A stretch of DNA of 64,000 bases from Actinernus sp. WN-2022 (GCA_030867875.1 JAOWCC010001589.1:82297537-82361536); one strand, 5' to 3'; shown: positions 11,757 to 22,785, numbered from the stretch's first letter. Numbers and translations: made by a program. The notes: generated by a model from the letters alone, not told the origin.

Positions 11757-13090
11757 AGTTTTATCGAAATACCCGCTATATATTAAAAACTTTTACCAAC
11801 CTCCAGGAGGCTTTTCCCAGATTTCCAAAATCATGGTACGACTCTTATTGTAGACCCTTTGAACCCACCCTATTAAATACAAAAACATCAACTTTCCCTT
11901 CCTTTTCATATACTTCATTCGAAAAAGGGGGCATGCTTTGCGCACATTTCAGGAGGAAACCCTCCCCCCTCCCCCTCCCTCAATCAATATCAGTTTGTTT
12001 TAACCCTGTTTGGCAGTATTACACTTTGTGCAACCCACGGTTTTTGGAGACCCACCCTCCCGCCCCTGAATAGCTATTTGTAGTGATGCATAGATATCAG
12101 ACGTTATACATGTAACTCTCAGCGTGTGCTAGCATAAACATATCTGCGTTAGATCCTAGATGTTAATGTTATACTATAACAATATACAAAATAACATAAG
12201 AAATAAACCACGGGTTGCGTTGTAGCTGGCGTCCACTGTCCAAAAACAGTTAGACTATGGCCATGATGAATTTCAACTGGTTGATCTCATATTGGCTACA
12301 AATTTCCTGCAGGCCTCAACTCGCCGGCAGGATAATAGTGTAGGATAATAATGCCTTGTAGGCGTTAGGGTGCATATAAGCTCGGCCACATTTTTATCAT
12401 CAATATATCGATTCTATATCAGGTAGTAAAATATTTCGTGATTAGAGTGTTGCGTGTATGAGCTGTTGTTCACTTCCGATATGCTAATTAATATGTGCGT
12501 CACAGGTGGAGAAAAATAACATTTTTTACACATCCATGTTATATTTGGGCCTTATTTCAGTGACTTTACCAACTATTTTGTATAAATCAGAAATAGTTTC
12601 ATTCACAAGGAGAAAGAAATGACCCTTTGTTGGCCTCCTGTGACGTCACTCATGACCATATTCCAAATATAAGGCTATTATAACTCGTAGACACAACATA
12701 CTATTCAGAACGAAAACAAAGCATTCCAAGTTAAGGTTACATGAGCCAATCAGTGTCGATTACAAGACAATAGTATTTCCACTTTCCGGTATAGGGCGAA
12801 TTTAATCGACTAGTTCTGAAGTCAAAGTTAGGATTTAGATGCTGAAAAATATTTATTTTTAATGCTGTCGATTTTTAATGCCTGCACTTCGCACTGCACT
12901 CTGGTTGTCACATTAATGACAATGGATGACGTGCAGTGGATATCGCTATTATACTACTACTAAACGGTGGTATTGTATATGAACTAAATAGTATGAGCTA
13001 TAACGAAATCTATAATAATTTATAACAAACTGACTTTAATAAGTTAGTATTTTCTCAATTTGCCATTTGCTTGTAAATTGCATCAATTCA
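11757..13090. other. Non-coding stretch
   Basis: A 107-codon plus-strand frame (11750-12073) lies over polypyrimidine-rich sequence and has no domain. Nothing else is supported. Confidence 0.4.
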
Positions 13091-14258
13091 TCACGTGACG
13101 ATTTTCCCATAGCAACACCTATGTGGAGGGCAAGCCATTCTAACATTCCTTGACAACAGAGACCTCGATACCAGAAGTTCTGCCGCGCCGGTTCCTTTGT
13201 TATTCGTTTTCAGCCCAAATTTATCAGAACTGTTTAGCTTTAAATCTTACAGTTCAGTGTTAGAGGATATTAAGAGCCGTAAGACGAGCAAAACTAGCTT
13301 CCTGAAGCCAAAACCGAACCAGACTCTGCGAGTTACTCGCGACATGATGGCGGCCTCAACAGACAACAGGTATATAAGAAGCTCACTTCGGGAATGTACT
13401 TTTCTTCCACGCTTTATTAAAATCGTCTTTATGTTCTAGAAAAATTATGCGATGACAGGAGATGTATCTATTACTCTACCATAGCCGAGGAGACGCTAGG
13501 AGACGCTGGTGTTGTATGAACTGGAACGCGTTACAGACTACAGGGATAATATATAACTGAAGTACGAATAACAATTTGATATAGGTTGTTGAGTAGCTGG
13601 TTTTCCTATGTGACAGGTTCTCTTTTTTTTCAAATCACCAGCAACACTAGAGTCTGTAATCTTGAAATAAAGCCCCTCGTTACTTTGAATTTTGGCGATC
13701 CACTGAGACCTTAATCCCATGTCTTTACTGAGGAATTTTTGCGATGAAAGGAAAGTCCATCGTTGTAGCGTGAATCACCACTGCATTTTATGGCACACAA
13801 CAGTGGTAGCGCGTTCCAGTTCATACAACACCAGCGTCTCCTCGGCTATGATAGAGTAATAGATGCATCTCCTGTCATCACGTAATTTTTCTAGAACATA
13901 AAGACGAATTAAAGCGTGGAAGAAAAGTACATTCCCGAAGTCAGCTTCTTACCTGTTGTCTGTTGAGGCCGCCATCATGTTGCGAGTTTAAACTCGCAGA
14001 GTCCGGTTCGATTTTGGCTTCAGAAAGCTATTTCTGCTCGTCTTACGGCTCTTAAAATCTTCTAACACTGAACTATAAGATTTAAAGCTAAATAGTTCTG
14101 ATAAATTTGGGCTGAAAACGAATAACAAAGGAACCGGCAGAACTTCTAGTATTGAGGTTTCACGCTCACGTCTCTCACGCTCCAGTCTCTGTTGTCAAGG
14201 AATGTTAGAATGGCATGCCCTCCACACAGGCGTTGCTATGGGAAAATATGGTCACCAT
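13091..14258. repeat. 1.15-kb inverted duplication (arms about 440 bp, spacer about 280 bp)
   Basis: The left arm 13091-13530 and right arm 13810-14258 are reverse complements over their whole length, with scattered substitutions and a roughly 20-bp insertion in the right arm (a repeated TCTCACGCTC-type string). Both arms contain a start codon in the context ATGATGGCGGCCTCAACAGA. The outer ends share ATTTTCCCATAGCAACRCC. The length, the exon-like content and the lack of a clear target duplication suggest an inverted duplication of a gene's 5' end, though a large foldback element is possible. Confidence 0.85.
13538..13978 (-). CDS. Candidate two-exon small gene, 71 aa, unknown function
   Basis: Exon 1 (13953-13978) begins with tandem ATG codons and GCGGCC, and ends AACAG before a consensus GTAAG donor. 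Exon 2 (13538-13727) follows a CCTCAG acceptor. The 26-base first exon leaves two bases that pair with the first base of exon 2 to make a serine codon. The joined frame is then open to a stop at 13538. The predicted protein has no recognised domain; it includes a short basic stretch. The first exon lies in the right arm of the inverted duplication and exon 2 in its spacer. The mirrored first exon in the left arm has a weaker GTATA donor. This may be a truncated gene copy. The frame-compatible splice is the main support. Confidence 0.35.
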
Positions 14259-14379
14259 TACAACCCATCAAATATTTTGTCTCGTGTGTGATTGGTGTGA
14301 GCGGGAAATATCAGCGAGTACACCCCTGTGAGCGTATAAGCGCGCGTCAAAGAAAATATTTGAAGGATGATAACAACAA

Positions 14380-14802
14380 TAACTTACATTGTGGCGTCGA
14401 AATATGCTCTGGTATTTGTCCTTGGACATTATCTGAGTTTCCCTTGGGCTTCGCTCTCGGGAACTGTTCTCTTCTCGGATCAGATGATGTCCGCGGACCA
14501 TAGTTAATAGAGTGGATGGTTATGAAACCCGGCAAACTTCAAAGGAGCTAACAAAGGCGCTGCGATTTATGTTGGAAGGAGGTAAGACAAAAGATTGTGC
14601 ACGGTCATAGTTCATTAGCGTCCCCTGAACGACTGAACTCAAACGTTTCTATTGGCTGATTGATTAACACATTGGAATTTCTATTGTATTTTGTGCACGG
14701 TAGTGGTTGAAAAAAGCTAACAAAGACATATAACAAAGAAGGTCGCTGGGTTTCATAACCATTCCACTCTATTAACTATGCGCGGACGAAATATCAGGGC
14801 AT
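14380..14802. mobile_element. Palindromic MITE-like element interrupted by the large transposon
   Basis: The string TGTGGCGTCGAAATATGCTC near 14391 runs on through ATTTGTCC to CATAGTTAATAGAGTGGATG and GGTTATGAAACCC near 14545. It is mirrored by GGGTTTCATAACC, CATTCCACTCTATTAACTATG, then GGACGAAATATC and GGGCATATTTCG at 14754-14808. The right arm lacks about 70 bp of the left arm. Its terminal part (CGACGCCACAA) is displaced to 22857-22867, beyond the 8-kb insertion. This older element therefore supplies an internal copy of the empty target site. Confidence 0.75.
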
Positions 14803-14808
14803 ATTTCG
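14803..14808. repeat. Left target-site duplication ATTTCG
   Basis: Identical to ATTTCG at 22851-22856, flanking the transposon at 14809-22850. The uninterrupted ATTTCGACGCCACAA string is preserved in reverse complement at 14391-14405. Confidence 0.9.
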
Positions 14809-14880
14809 TATGGGGTGCCATTCCCGCAAAAATTAACATTTTATCAGTCATCAGATTGTTCTTTTTAATCAAGTCGTTAT
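14809..14880 (+). repeat. Left terminal inverted repeat of the 8-kb transposon
   Basis: The terminal 19 bp (TATGGGGTGCCATTCCCGC) are identical to the complement of 22832-22850. Similarity continues through AAAATTAAC, TTTATCAGTCATCAGATTG, TTCTTTTT and TCGTTATTAGATACTGA with small differences. Confidence 0.92.
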
Positions 14881-15425
14881 TAGATACTGAGCCATTATTA
14901 TTAGGCACCGAATCATCATTATTAGGCATCGAATTATCGTTATTAGACACCGAATCATCATTATTAGGCACCGAATTATCGTTATTAGGCACCGAATCAT
15001 CATTATTAGGCATTGAATCATCATTATTAGGCATTGAATCATCATTATTAGGCATTGAATCATCATTATTAGGCATACAATCATCATTATTAGGCACACC
15101 TTCATCATTATTAGGCACCGAATAATTTTTATTAGGCATTGAATCATAATTATTAGGCACCGAATCATCATTATTAGGCACACCTTTATCATTATTAGGC
15201 ATTGAATCATAATTATTAGGCATTGAATCATTATTAGGCACCGAATCATCATTATTAGGAACACCTTTATCATTATTAGGCACACCTTTATCATTATTAG
15301 GAAACAATCATCATTATTAGGCATTGAATCATTATTAGGCACACCTTCATCATTATTAGGCATTGAATCATTATTAGGCACACCTTCATCATTATTAGGC
15401 ATTGAATCATTATTAGGCATCCCAA
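14881..15425 (-). repeat. Left subterminal array of the 21-bp repeat (about 26 copies)
   Basis: The consensus on the plus strand is ATTATTAGGCATTGAATCATC, and on the minus strand a CCTAATAATGATGATTCAATG-type unit. Copies vary mainly in the middle six bases (CATTGA, CACCGA, CACACC) and some lack a 3-bp ATC unit. The unit length is a multiple of three, so long open frames appear in several frames. These are not genes. By analogy with other transposons with subterminal repeats, the array could bind the transposase. That role is inferred. Confidence 0.93.
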
Positions 15426-15565
15426 CCTCATACCCAGGCGTCTTAGCGCGCCTAATCCAAGATGGCGTCGACTCTTCGTGGTCAGCAGTCTCCCATTTCG
15501 CGCCATTTTCACTTGGCTAACCAATCAGAGCGCTCTTGTACCTGTAATCTGTTGCTAGAATAATC
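15426..15565 (+). promoter_or_regulatory. Putative promoter/5' UTR of the E3 ligase gene
   Basis: This 140-bp stretch between the repeat array and the start codon contains CCAAGATGGCGTCG (YY1-like) near 15458 and GCTAACCAATCAGAGCG (a CCAAT box in good context) near 15517. It has no TATA box. The arrangement fits a TATA-less promoter. Its activity is inferred. Confidence 0.45.
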
Positions 15566-18500
15566 ATGGCGTCGAAGAACAAACTACGAGATCTGTTGTC
15601 GGAAGCTTTGAAAGCCATGGAGAACATGGATGATAAAGCAAGCTCCACGACACCCACTCCATCCGTTAGTAACCACACTAGCTTTAGAGTTAGAAGTACT
15701 GAGCTGGAAAACCTTTTCCCACACATCTATGGCTTGGAACGGAGATCGAGGAGAACTAAGTCCAAGTCTCGAAGCCAGGACCAGGAATCGATCTGCATCA
15801 AAGAAGGCTAAAAAGGAGAAGACCATAACCAGGAAATTTGTTTGTTTAGGAGATAAAGACCAAGATCATATTCCACCGGTGCAGCAAAAGCGAGAGCTCT
15901 TCTTAAGGGATCTCGGGGAGAAAAAGATTACTCTCCCTGTCAATGGGGCAAACACAGATTTGCACGCGGCACTTGTCGAGGCATACCCAAGGCTGTCGTT
16001 GGCTGGAGGCTTTGAGCTAATGTACGCAGAACCAGGGAAGAAAACGTTGACAGTCATTCCTACTGGTCCCAATGGAAACACTGTTGATTATATATCACAA
16101 TTTATTGGTCAAGGAAGAGTGTATGTACGACCCATTCAGCAGAGTATATTTGATCTTGCTGGAAATGTAAAAGCAGCTCGGGATGGGGAGAGCGCCATAC
16201 CAGTTCTGGAAGAGTTGTGCAATTCCTGTATGGAATTCTTACCAATGGACCAACTGAGGGAGCACACTATGGTAATTAAGTATTCCGTTGTAATTATGAA
16301 AGAACAACACCTGTAGTTAGAAATTGTTTTCTAAGCCCATCGGTGAAGCCCAGATACTTCGTTAGGTTTACTCCAAAAGTGTAGATCTATCTTTTAATTT
16401 AGTTCAGTCTTTCTTTCTCGATACATTTGCTGTGTATTGCCAGGGGCCTGATAATGCACATAAGTCAAAGTAAACCCCCACCCCAGGGGAATGGTGGGAA
16501 ATTTTAAAATTTGCAGTAACAAATAGTAAAAAGAGGGGAAATGTTGATGGCAAAAGGCAGAAAAAACCCAACCCCTGTGGATTCAACAACTTACACTATA
16601 ACAATACTTTTATTAAAATAGACAATACACATTTTAAGGCAGAAAAAACGTGTCAAATACGTGATTTATCCCCAGCCCTGAGGCAGTCCACTTTGATAAT
16701 TGTGATTATAACCCTAAGGGTTCACTAGTGCATAAGGCCCATACATGTAGGAAAAATATTGTATTGTATTGACAGGCAGATTAGGTGTGGAAAATTGAGT
16801 AATGTTTAATTTAGTACTCTTCGGCCTTTCATACAGGTTATCAATCTGGATTGGGAGGGGTGGGGAGGCAGGGGTAGACTATTGCTCAAATACTTATACT
16901 TGTGTTATCTGTACACTTGCTAAATTGGACAGAATTTATTTTGATTTACTTTTTGATTTTGATTTACTTTTCGTACTAAATAAACTTTGTTGTGTGTGTG
17001 TTTATTCATTTTTAAGGAAAGAACAACTTTTCAGACTTAAGCTTTAACTTCTTTATTGCTATAAAAATCAGAGTGAGGGAGTCTATAGTTCAGTTCTGAT
17101 TTTTTAAATTTCAATTAATTTGAAAATATTGAAGTTGAAAGTGGTGAATCTCATTTACCAGCTTTACTTTGTCAACAAAATTGTAGAGGTTTGTCTAGAA
17201 AAATTCTGAAAAGTCCAGATGAAAAAAAGTGCAGTATTCCCAAGTGCATTAAATGGCTTTTCTGTTATGTTTGCACTCACTGGGGTGGATCCAGGATTCT
17301 CTGAGAGGGTTTAATAGAGCATTGGCAAGTTATTTGTTTTCTTTAAATGGAGTGAGAGAAAGGGGGATTCAATTGAACTCCCCTGGATTTGCCACAGACT
17401 CATTAGCAAATATCAGTGGACATTGAATGTGATCTGGCCTAACCCTGCTGCTGTTAATTATAGATCAGGCTAGGCATTTTAAAAGGCTACTGTATATGTA
17501 TATCAAGTTGTTTCTCTCTTTCTGAACTGTCAGAGTAGTTTAAGCTAGGAGTTTGATTTTTAAGCAGACTGGGTTTGGTAAGTGGCACATGCTATATATC
17601 AAATTGTCTAAACTAGGTCTTTATGTTTTCTATAATTTTTGTTCATAAAATTCAGGTTTGTGTGAAGAAAGGAGATACCAACCAGGTTTCTGCTCCTGAG
17701 TGCTGCATCTGCCTTGATAAGATAATTACAACCAGTGCTGCAACTCCATGTAATTGTGAGGATGTCTTTCATGAAGAGTGCATCAAGGAGTGGCTTAGAA
17801 ATGCTGATGGGTCGAGTGCAAAATGTCCTACTTGTGAGATATTGTTCTCTGAAGTAATGTGTGTCTTAATTAACAGTACCCAAACAGAAGATATGCCTTC
17901 ACCATCTGATATGCCTTCTGAATCAGCAGTTCAGCCATCACAAGTTGAATTAGCTGCCCAGCCATCTAGTAGTTTTGACTACATGTATGTTCATGAACAA
18001 TATGGAAACATACTGAATGTTTGTAGTTCAGATGACTCAGACAATGAAGACTCAGATGTCATTGAAATCTCTGGAAGTGATGTGGTGGAACAACCTCAAC
18101 CTGAAACAACACTTACTGAAGATCTTGGAAAGTTGTGCAATGAGAAGCTAAAGCCATCAGAAGAAGGATCTTATTTCAGGTTTAAGGTCCGGAGAAATGC
18201 TGTCTGGCAAGATGTCAAACTTAAACTAATGAGGCGGAAAGACATTTCAAAAAATGGCTTTGTAAAAGTTCAATTTGTTGGTGAGGCAGCAGTAGATGAA
18301 GGGGGGCCCAAAAGGGAACTCTTTTGTTTACTCCACAAATAAGTTTTTTCTTCACATCTTTTTGTTGGGGAGGAGGGTAAAGCTTTTGCTCACAATTTAG
18401 TAGCTGTAGCAGGAAATGAATACTACATGTATGGATTGTGTTGTGCTTTAGCTATTATCAATGGAGCAGTGGGCCCACAATTTTTATGTGCACCAGTTGT

Positions 18501-19266
18501 TGACTACATCTTAAATGGAAATTTAAAGAATGTGGATTGCTCCATTGAAAATGTCCCTGACAAGGCAATAAGATCGAAGCTGCAGCAGTTGGTTAGCATC
18601 AGTGATGCAAAGGCATTTGAGAACCAGGTGATAACCTGTTTTAGCCATGCTATTGGTTATTATAAGCCAAATGTAAGCTTTGAAAACAAGTCAGAGTTTT
18701 TACACACTGTTGCAATGCATTACACAATAGCTCAGAGCCTTTGTGAGGTGAATCAATTTATTGATGGCTTGAAAGCCTTTAGTGTACTAGATGTTTTGAG
18801 AAACCATAAAGATGAATCTAGGGCTGTTCTGCAGGTATCCAACAATGTATTAACAGCAGAGATTGTAGATAGTCTTTTTAAAGTAAATATGTCAACTGAG
18901 AATAGCAACCGAAACCAGAGGGAGAAGACTATTTTGTTCAACTGGAATCAGCTTCTAGAAGATGTTGAACAAGGTCTGGCTGGTGGCTCTGTTTACAATC
19001 CTTGTGAACAGAAACAGGTAATGGTGCAGCTATCACTTGAAGCAGTTGTCGCCTTCATAACAGGGAGCACACATATTCCTCCTCTAGGTTTCTCCCCACA
19101 GCCAGCTATTGTCTTTGATCATGATAATGCTGGCCATAAGATTCATGTAAGCACATGCAGTAATACATTGTATTTCCCAGTTAGCGAAGTATTAATACGG
19201 TATAATACATTTAAAGAAGAGTTTATGTACTGTATGCTCAACTCCCCCGGATTTGGTTGTGTGTAA
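15566..19266 (+). pseudogene. G2E3-like RING + HECT E3 ubiquitin ligase carried by the transposon (frameshift and stop)
   Basis: Exon 1 starts at ATGGCGTCG (15566) and ends at 16271 before GTAATT. Exon 2 starts at 17656 after TTCAG, and the splice is in frame. Order: an N-terminal region with the family's charged linker and basic stretch; a conserved domain (about 15840-16270) with FVCLGDKDQ, GGFEL and VIPTGPNG-type motifs; a RING finger (17701-17840: CCICLDK, CNCEDVFHEEC, CPTC); an acidic Ser/Asp linker; and a HECT domain starting at VQFVGEAAVDEGGPKREL (about 18267-18320). The catalytic cysteine is in the motif STCSNTLYFP (codon 19156-19158). HECT ligases form a thioester on this cysteine before ubiquitin transfer. 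Two lesions are visible. A 1-base frame change lies between about 15690 and 15790, and an in-frame TAA sits at 18340-18342, after which the same frame continues with VFSSHLF. As read, no full-length protein is made. RING and HECT together in one protein are unusual but occur in this expanded family. Confidence 0.82.
16272..17655 (+). other. Intron of the E3 ligase gene
   Basis: Bounded by ATG|GTAATT at 16271/16272 and TTCAG|GTTTG at 17655/17656. The flanking exons join in phase 0. No domain-bearing frame is seen inside. Confidence 0.7.
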
Positions 19267-20652
19267 TGCACCTGACACCTTTGCAATGGTATACATAGCT
19301 GTAGCGTGGGTTATTTTTATGGAATAAATTATTAGTCCCAATCTTTTGATATAAATCCTCTGCAAAATACTGAACATATGTAAAACAGACATTTCAGATG
19401 AAGTAAAGCTGTAAATGAACAAAGCAACAGGGAAGTTTCTCCTGATCTTATATCAAAATCCACATGTACAAGTCTTTATTTGGCTTTATTGCTAATACCC
19501 AAAAAAACACATTTTGTAACTATCTAAAACATGCAGTTTCGATCTGGTGACAGAGTTTGTAAAATCAACTTACATGTATACGTCCTTGAATTGCAGTGTG
19601 ATACTAGTAATGAGTCCAGTTGTATAATATAGAAGGCGAAGTGACCATAATAGGGAGCTTAAGCACCCACGACGAGTACAAATTTAGTCCGTACTTGCAC
19701 GTTATAATCGCAAAACGCCCATTAAGCAGAGAGAATACGAAAATGAAAAAAATATTATTTCTGTCTTCAGTACTTGCAAAATGAAAACAAAATCTTCCAA
19801 ACACTTTATGGACAAACAAAGCGATGAAACTAAAGAAGTAATTCATGTAAAATTAGTGAACATACCTCAACGGTAAACTCGTTGGGACAGTACCAGTTTT
19901 GGTAGAAACTCGTACTACAAGCGCCACGACTACGACTTCTCCATGTGGCATGTGCAAAACCTATGCGCAGAAAATATTTTTCTGACAACTTGTAATGGTC
20001 CTCATCGTCGATGCTTAAACTCTCTATGGTTTGCTTCTAGGCATTGTGTTGTTTATTACTAAGCTATTTTATGGGCACTTTAGCCCTTTTCCAAAACATT
20101 TTTAAAAGTTATATTCATGCCAAAAAATATCCTAATTTTGAAACGAGGTTTGTTAACATGTCAAAATAACATGGGTTTTGTTCAAATAAAGTTATTGATT
20201 CGGAAGTTATGATGTTACTTTAATTGTTTTTTTTATGGCGAGAGGAATTGGAAAGATACTCCTGTTCCTACACCGCAAAATCTCTGCGAATGGCGATTCC
20301 AGAGAATATTCTTACTCCTACCATATGTGGCATCATTGTGCCTCCTCCAAATCTAACTGGGATTAGAAATCAACAACCCCCTCCCCTCCTCACAGACTTG
20401 GAATTACCAAATTTGGGTTCACTTGGTTAACACCCCCAAAAAATACCAGGGGCCCAGTTGTTCTAAGCCCGATTAAGCTAATGTAGGATTAAGGGTAATG
20501 ATTGGTTTAAATTATTAACTTGAGGAGTGGAGATTTTGGGTTAAAACGTATTGTTAGATAGGAATGAGTTGTACAAAGTCACGTCCTTGTAATAATCGTA
20601 GATTGGAATACGACACCTTTTACTAAGAGAACCAGAATCCCACGGTTTGAAT
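19267..20652. other. Intergenic segment between the two convergent transposon genes
   Basis: It holds the presumed 3' UTRs of both genes. AT-rich strings near 19320-19510 could include polyadenylation signals. No further gene was seen; the 68-codon frame at 20224-20430 has no domain. Confidence 0.5.
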
Positions 20653-22110
20653 TTAATCATGGATTAACGCTAATCGCGCTTCGAACACAGAACCCACACT
20701 ATTGCTCAATACCTTTTCTCTTGCAAGTTTATAAAGCTTTAGTTTGTCTTCATTTCTTGAAGACTCTTTAAGCTGAATAGCTTGCACTTCGAGCTCTTGA
20801 AGTTGTGCCTCTGTCAAAAATGCAGTGGACATCATGGGAATTTCAACGCTTTCATTGTTGTCATCAACAGTTATTGGTCCCTCCCAGTCTATTCCATAGT
20901 CTTCAGAAACTGTCACAGGATTAGTGCCAGCTTCTGCAGAGGTGAGACTTCCTTGGATCCAAAGCTGAAGGGGAGTTTTGTTGTTAACAGTTCTCAAAGG
21001 ATGCCGTATCCATGATGCAGACCATTCCTGTAAACGGTGGTTAATATGCTCTAGGAAAGCATAGTGAAGACACCAAATGTCACTTTCAGCTAGAGGATCA
21101 AAAATGGATAGCTCTTCCATGAGAGTAAACAACTCGTAGAAGACTTGCAAGACATCTTCAAAAACATCCCTCCATAACCTTTCGATACGTTGATTATGAA
21201 CACTACGTCCAACCAGCGCCGAACCTCTACCTTCTCCACGAACAGCCAGCATGTATTTGACGACATCTACGTTCTCTGACCCCTGATCGAACCTTGTTCT
21301 GGATGGCAAGCCCCATTGTTCAACTGCTTTAAGGAAACACGAGCAGACAGTGACGGCTTTGTTGTTAGTGCTGCACGATAAGAAGACAGGAATGCGTGTA
21401 TAACCGTCTACGCACCCATGAACAATAAATCGCCATTTCACTAATTTGTGGTGGCCGTCAAAGTGCCAGAGGGCGAGGGGTCTGGTTACATTGTACACCC
21501 GTCGTTTAATTGCCCTGCACCGCCGTGCAGCAACCCCAAGAGGATCAACTCTGGAAAGTGCCTTCCTTATGCGGCTTCGTGGAAGTAATATGCCCTTTGC
21601 TCTTAGATAACCAACCAGCATCTTAGATCCACAGCTTGGGTGTGCATGCTTAGTTTCCCTCACGATATCATCTAAATTACTATCCCCAATTACAGAGTAC
21701 AAACCCCTGACTGAGAGGCCGAATTCTTGCATACGACGTTCCACAGTCCGTTGACTAACGTGCAGTAGCTTTGAAATAGCAGGAGTACTAAAACTTGCTT
21801 TCAACAGCATTTCAAGTTGTTCTTTAGTGACTGCATATGCTGGTCTACCAGGTTTACCGCTGTTAACTATAGCTGCTTTCTCCAACTTGCGATTCGACTG
21901 TATAACTCTTCGGGCACTTGTCAATAACGAAAACATTTCCTCAGGCATTCTTGCCAGAGAATCAAATGTAACCACGTGTTTCTGAATTTCCTCAAGTTCT
22001 TCTAGGATGTCATCATCGTCCCACACATCGACGTAAGTAATAAAGTCTTTAAGTCTTGAAGCAATTGCACCTCTCAACTCAGAGAACGACTGTCCGCCTT
22101 GGTCCGCCAT
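20653..22110 (-). CDS. DDE integrase-like transposase (IS3EU-type), 485 aa, intact
   Basis: The start is set at the ATG at 22110, in good context (ATGGCGGACC). The open frame upstream has no other ATG. Residues 30-43 are strongly acidic (DDDDILEELEE). A helix-turn-helix lies at about 95-130 (KEQLEMLLKA to VSQRTVERRM) and would bind the terminal or subterminal repeats. The rve-type catalytic domain follows: D218 in WHFDGHHKL, D275 in RFDQGSEN and E310 in HNQRIERLW, with 34 residues between the second D and the E, close to the DD(35)E spacing of integrases and IS3 transposases. The C-terminus holds a TPLQLW motif and an acidic then helical tail. No stops or frameshifts occur over 485 codons, so it is potentially active. 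It is transcribed toward the E3 gene. The enzyme should cut and join the ends at 14809 and 22850. Confidence 0.88.
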   Translation of the reverse strand: MADQGGQSFSELRGAIASRLKDFITYVDVWDDDDILEELEEIQKHVVTFDSLARMPEEMFSLLTSARRVIQSNRKLEKAAIVNSGKPGRPAYAVTKEQLEMLLKASFSTPAISKLLHVSQRTVERRMQEFGLSVRGLYSVIGDSNLDDIVRETKHAHPSCGSKMLVGYLRAKGILLPRSRIRKALSRVDPLGVAARRCRAIKRRVYNVTRPLALWHFDGHHKLVKWRFIVHGCVDGYTRIPVFLSCSTNNKAVTVCSCFLKAVEQWGLPSRTRFDQGSENVDVVKYMLAVRGEGRGSALVGRSVHNQRIERLWRDVFEDVLQVFYELFTLMEELSIFDPLAESDIWCLHYAFLEHINHRLQEWSASWIRHPLRTVNNKTPLQLWIQGSLTSAEAGTNPVTVSEDYGIDWEGPITVDDNNESVEIPMMSTAFLTEAQLQELEVQAIQLKESSRNEDKLKLYKLAREKVLSNSVGSVFEARLALIHD

Positions 22111-22240
22111 TATAACTACCCCGGCGCGGCCTTGCTGACCACTAACTAACACTGGCTCACATGGAAGTTACCTGTAGTCCCAGGCGTTCTGGCTGGGAAC
22201 GCGAAAGCCTAGGGACTAGGCTGCACTTCTTCTCTAATAA
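22111..22240 (-). promoter_or_regulatory. Putative promoter/5' UTR of the transposase gene
   Basis: This is the only non-repeat sequence between the right array and the transposase start, so it should contain the promoter. It is GC-richer than its surroundings, with GGCCGCGCCGGGG just upstream of the start. No TATA box was seen. Confidence 0.35.
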
Positions 22241-22785
22241 TACCTCTGCCTCTAATAATTACGGCTCGGTGCCTAATAACGATGATTCGGTGCCTAATAA
22301 TAATAATGGTGTGCCTAATAATGATGGCTCAGAGCCTAATAATGATGGTGTGCCTAATAATGATGATTGTATACCTAATAATGATGATTCAATGCCTAAT
22401 AATGATGATTGTATGCCTAATAATGATAATCGATCGTGTGCCTAATAATGATGATTCAATGCCTAATAATGATGTGTGCCTAATAATGATGAAAGTGTGC
22501 CTAATAATGATAATTGTATGCCTAATAATGATGAAAGTGTGCCTAATAATGATAAAGGTGTGCCTAATAATGATGATTCGGTGCCTAATAATTATGATTC
22601 AATGCCTAATAAAGATGATTCGGTGCCTAATAATGATGAAGGTGTGCCTAATAATGATGATTGTATGCCTAATAATGATGATTCAATGCCTAATAATGAT
22701 GATTCAATGCCTAATAACGATAATTCGATGCCTAATAATTATGATTCGGTGCCTAATAATGACGGTTCAGTATCTAATAACGACT
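22241..22785 (+). repeat. Right subterminal array of the 21-bp repeat (about 26 copies)
   Basis: The consensus is CCTAATAATGATGATTCAATG, with variants in the last six bases (TCGGTG, TGTATG, GGTGTG). This is the same family as the left array but in inverted orientation, and of nearly equal total length. Several units are shortened in steps of 3 bp. It is open in several frames only because the unit is 21 bp. Confidence 0.93.

Noticed and set aside
14803..14808. Extending the large transposon's terminal repeat outward to TGTGGCGTCGAAAT at 14391 and 22867
   Set aside because: Those outer matches belong to the interrupted palindromic element. The 6-bp duplication places the true ends at 14809 and 22850.
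14753..15524. Long open frames encoding repeated PNNDDSM-like heptapeptides
   Set aside because: The 21-bp unit is open in several frames on both strands, and the mirror array at 22241-22785 does the same. This is a DNA repeat inside the transposon end, not a protein.
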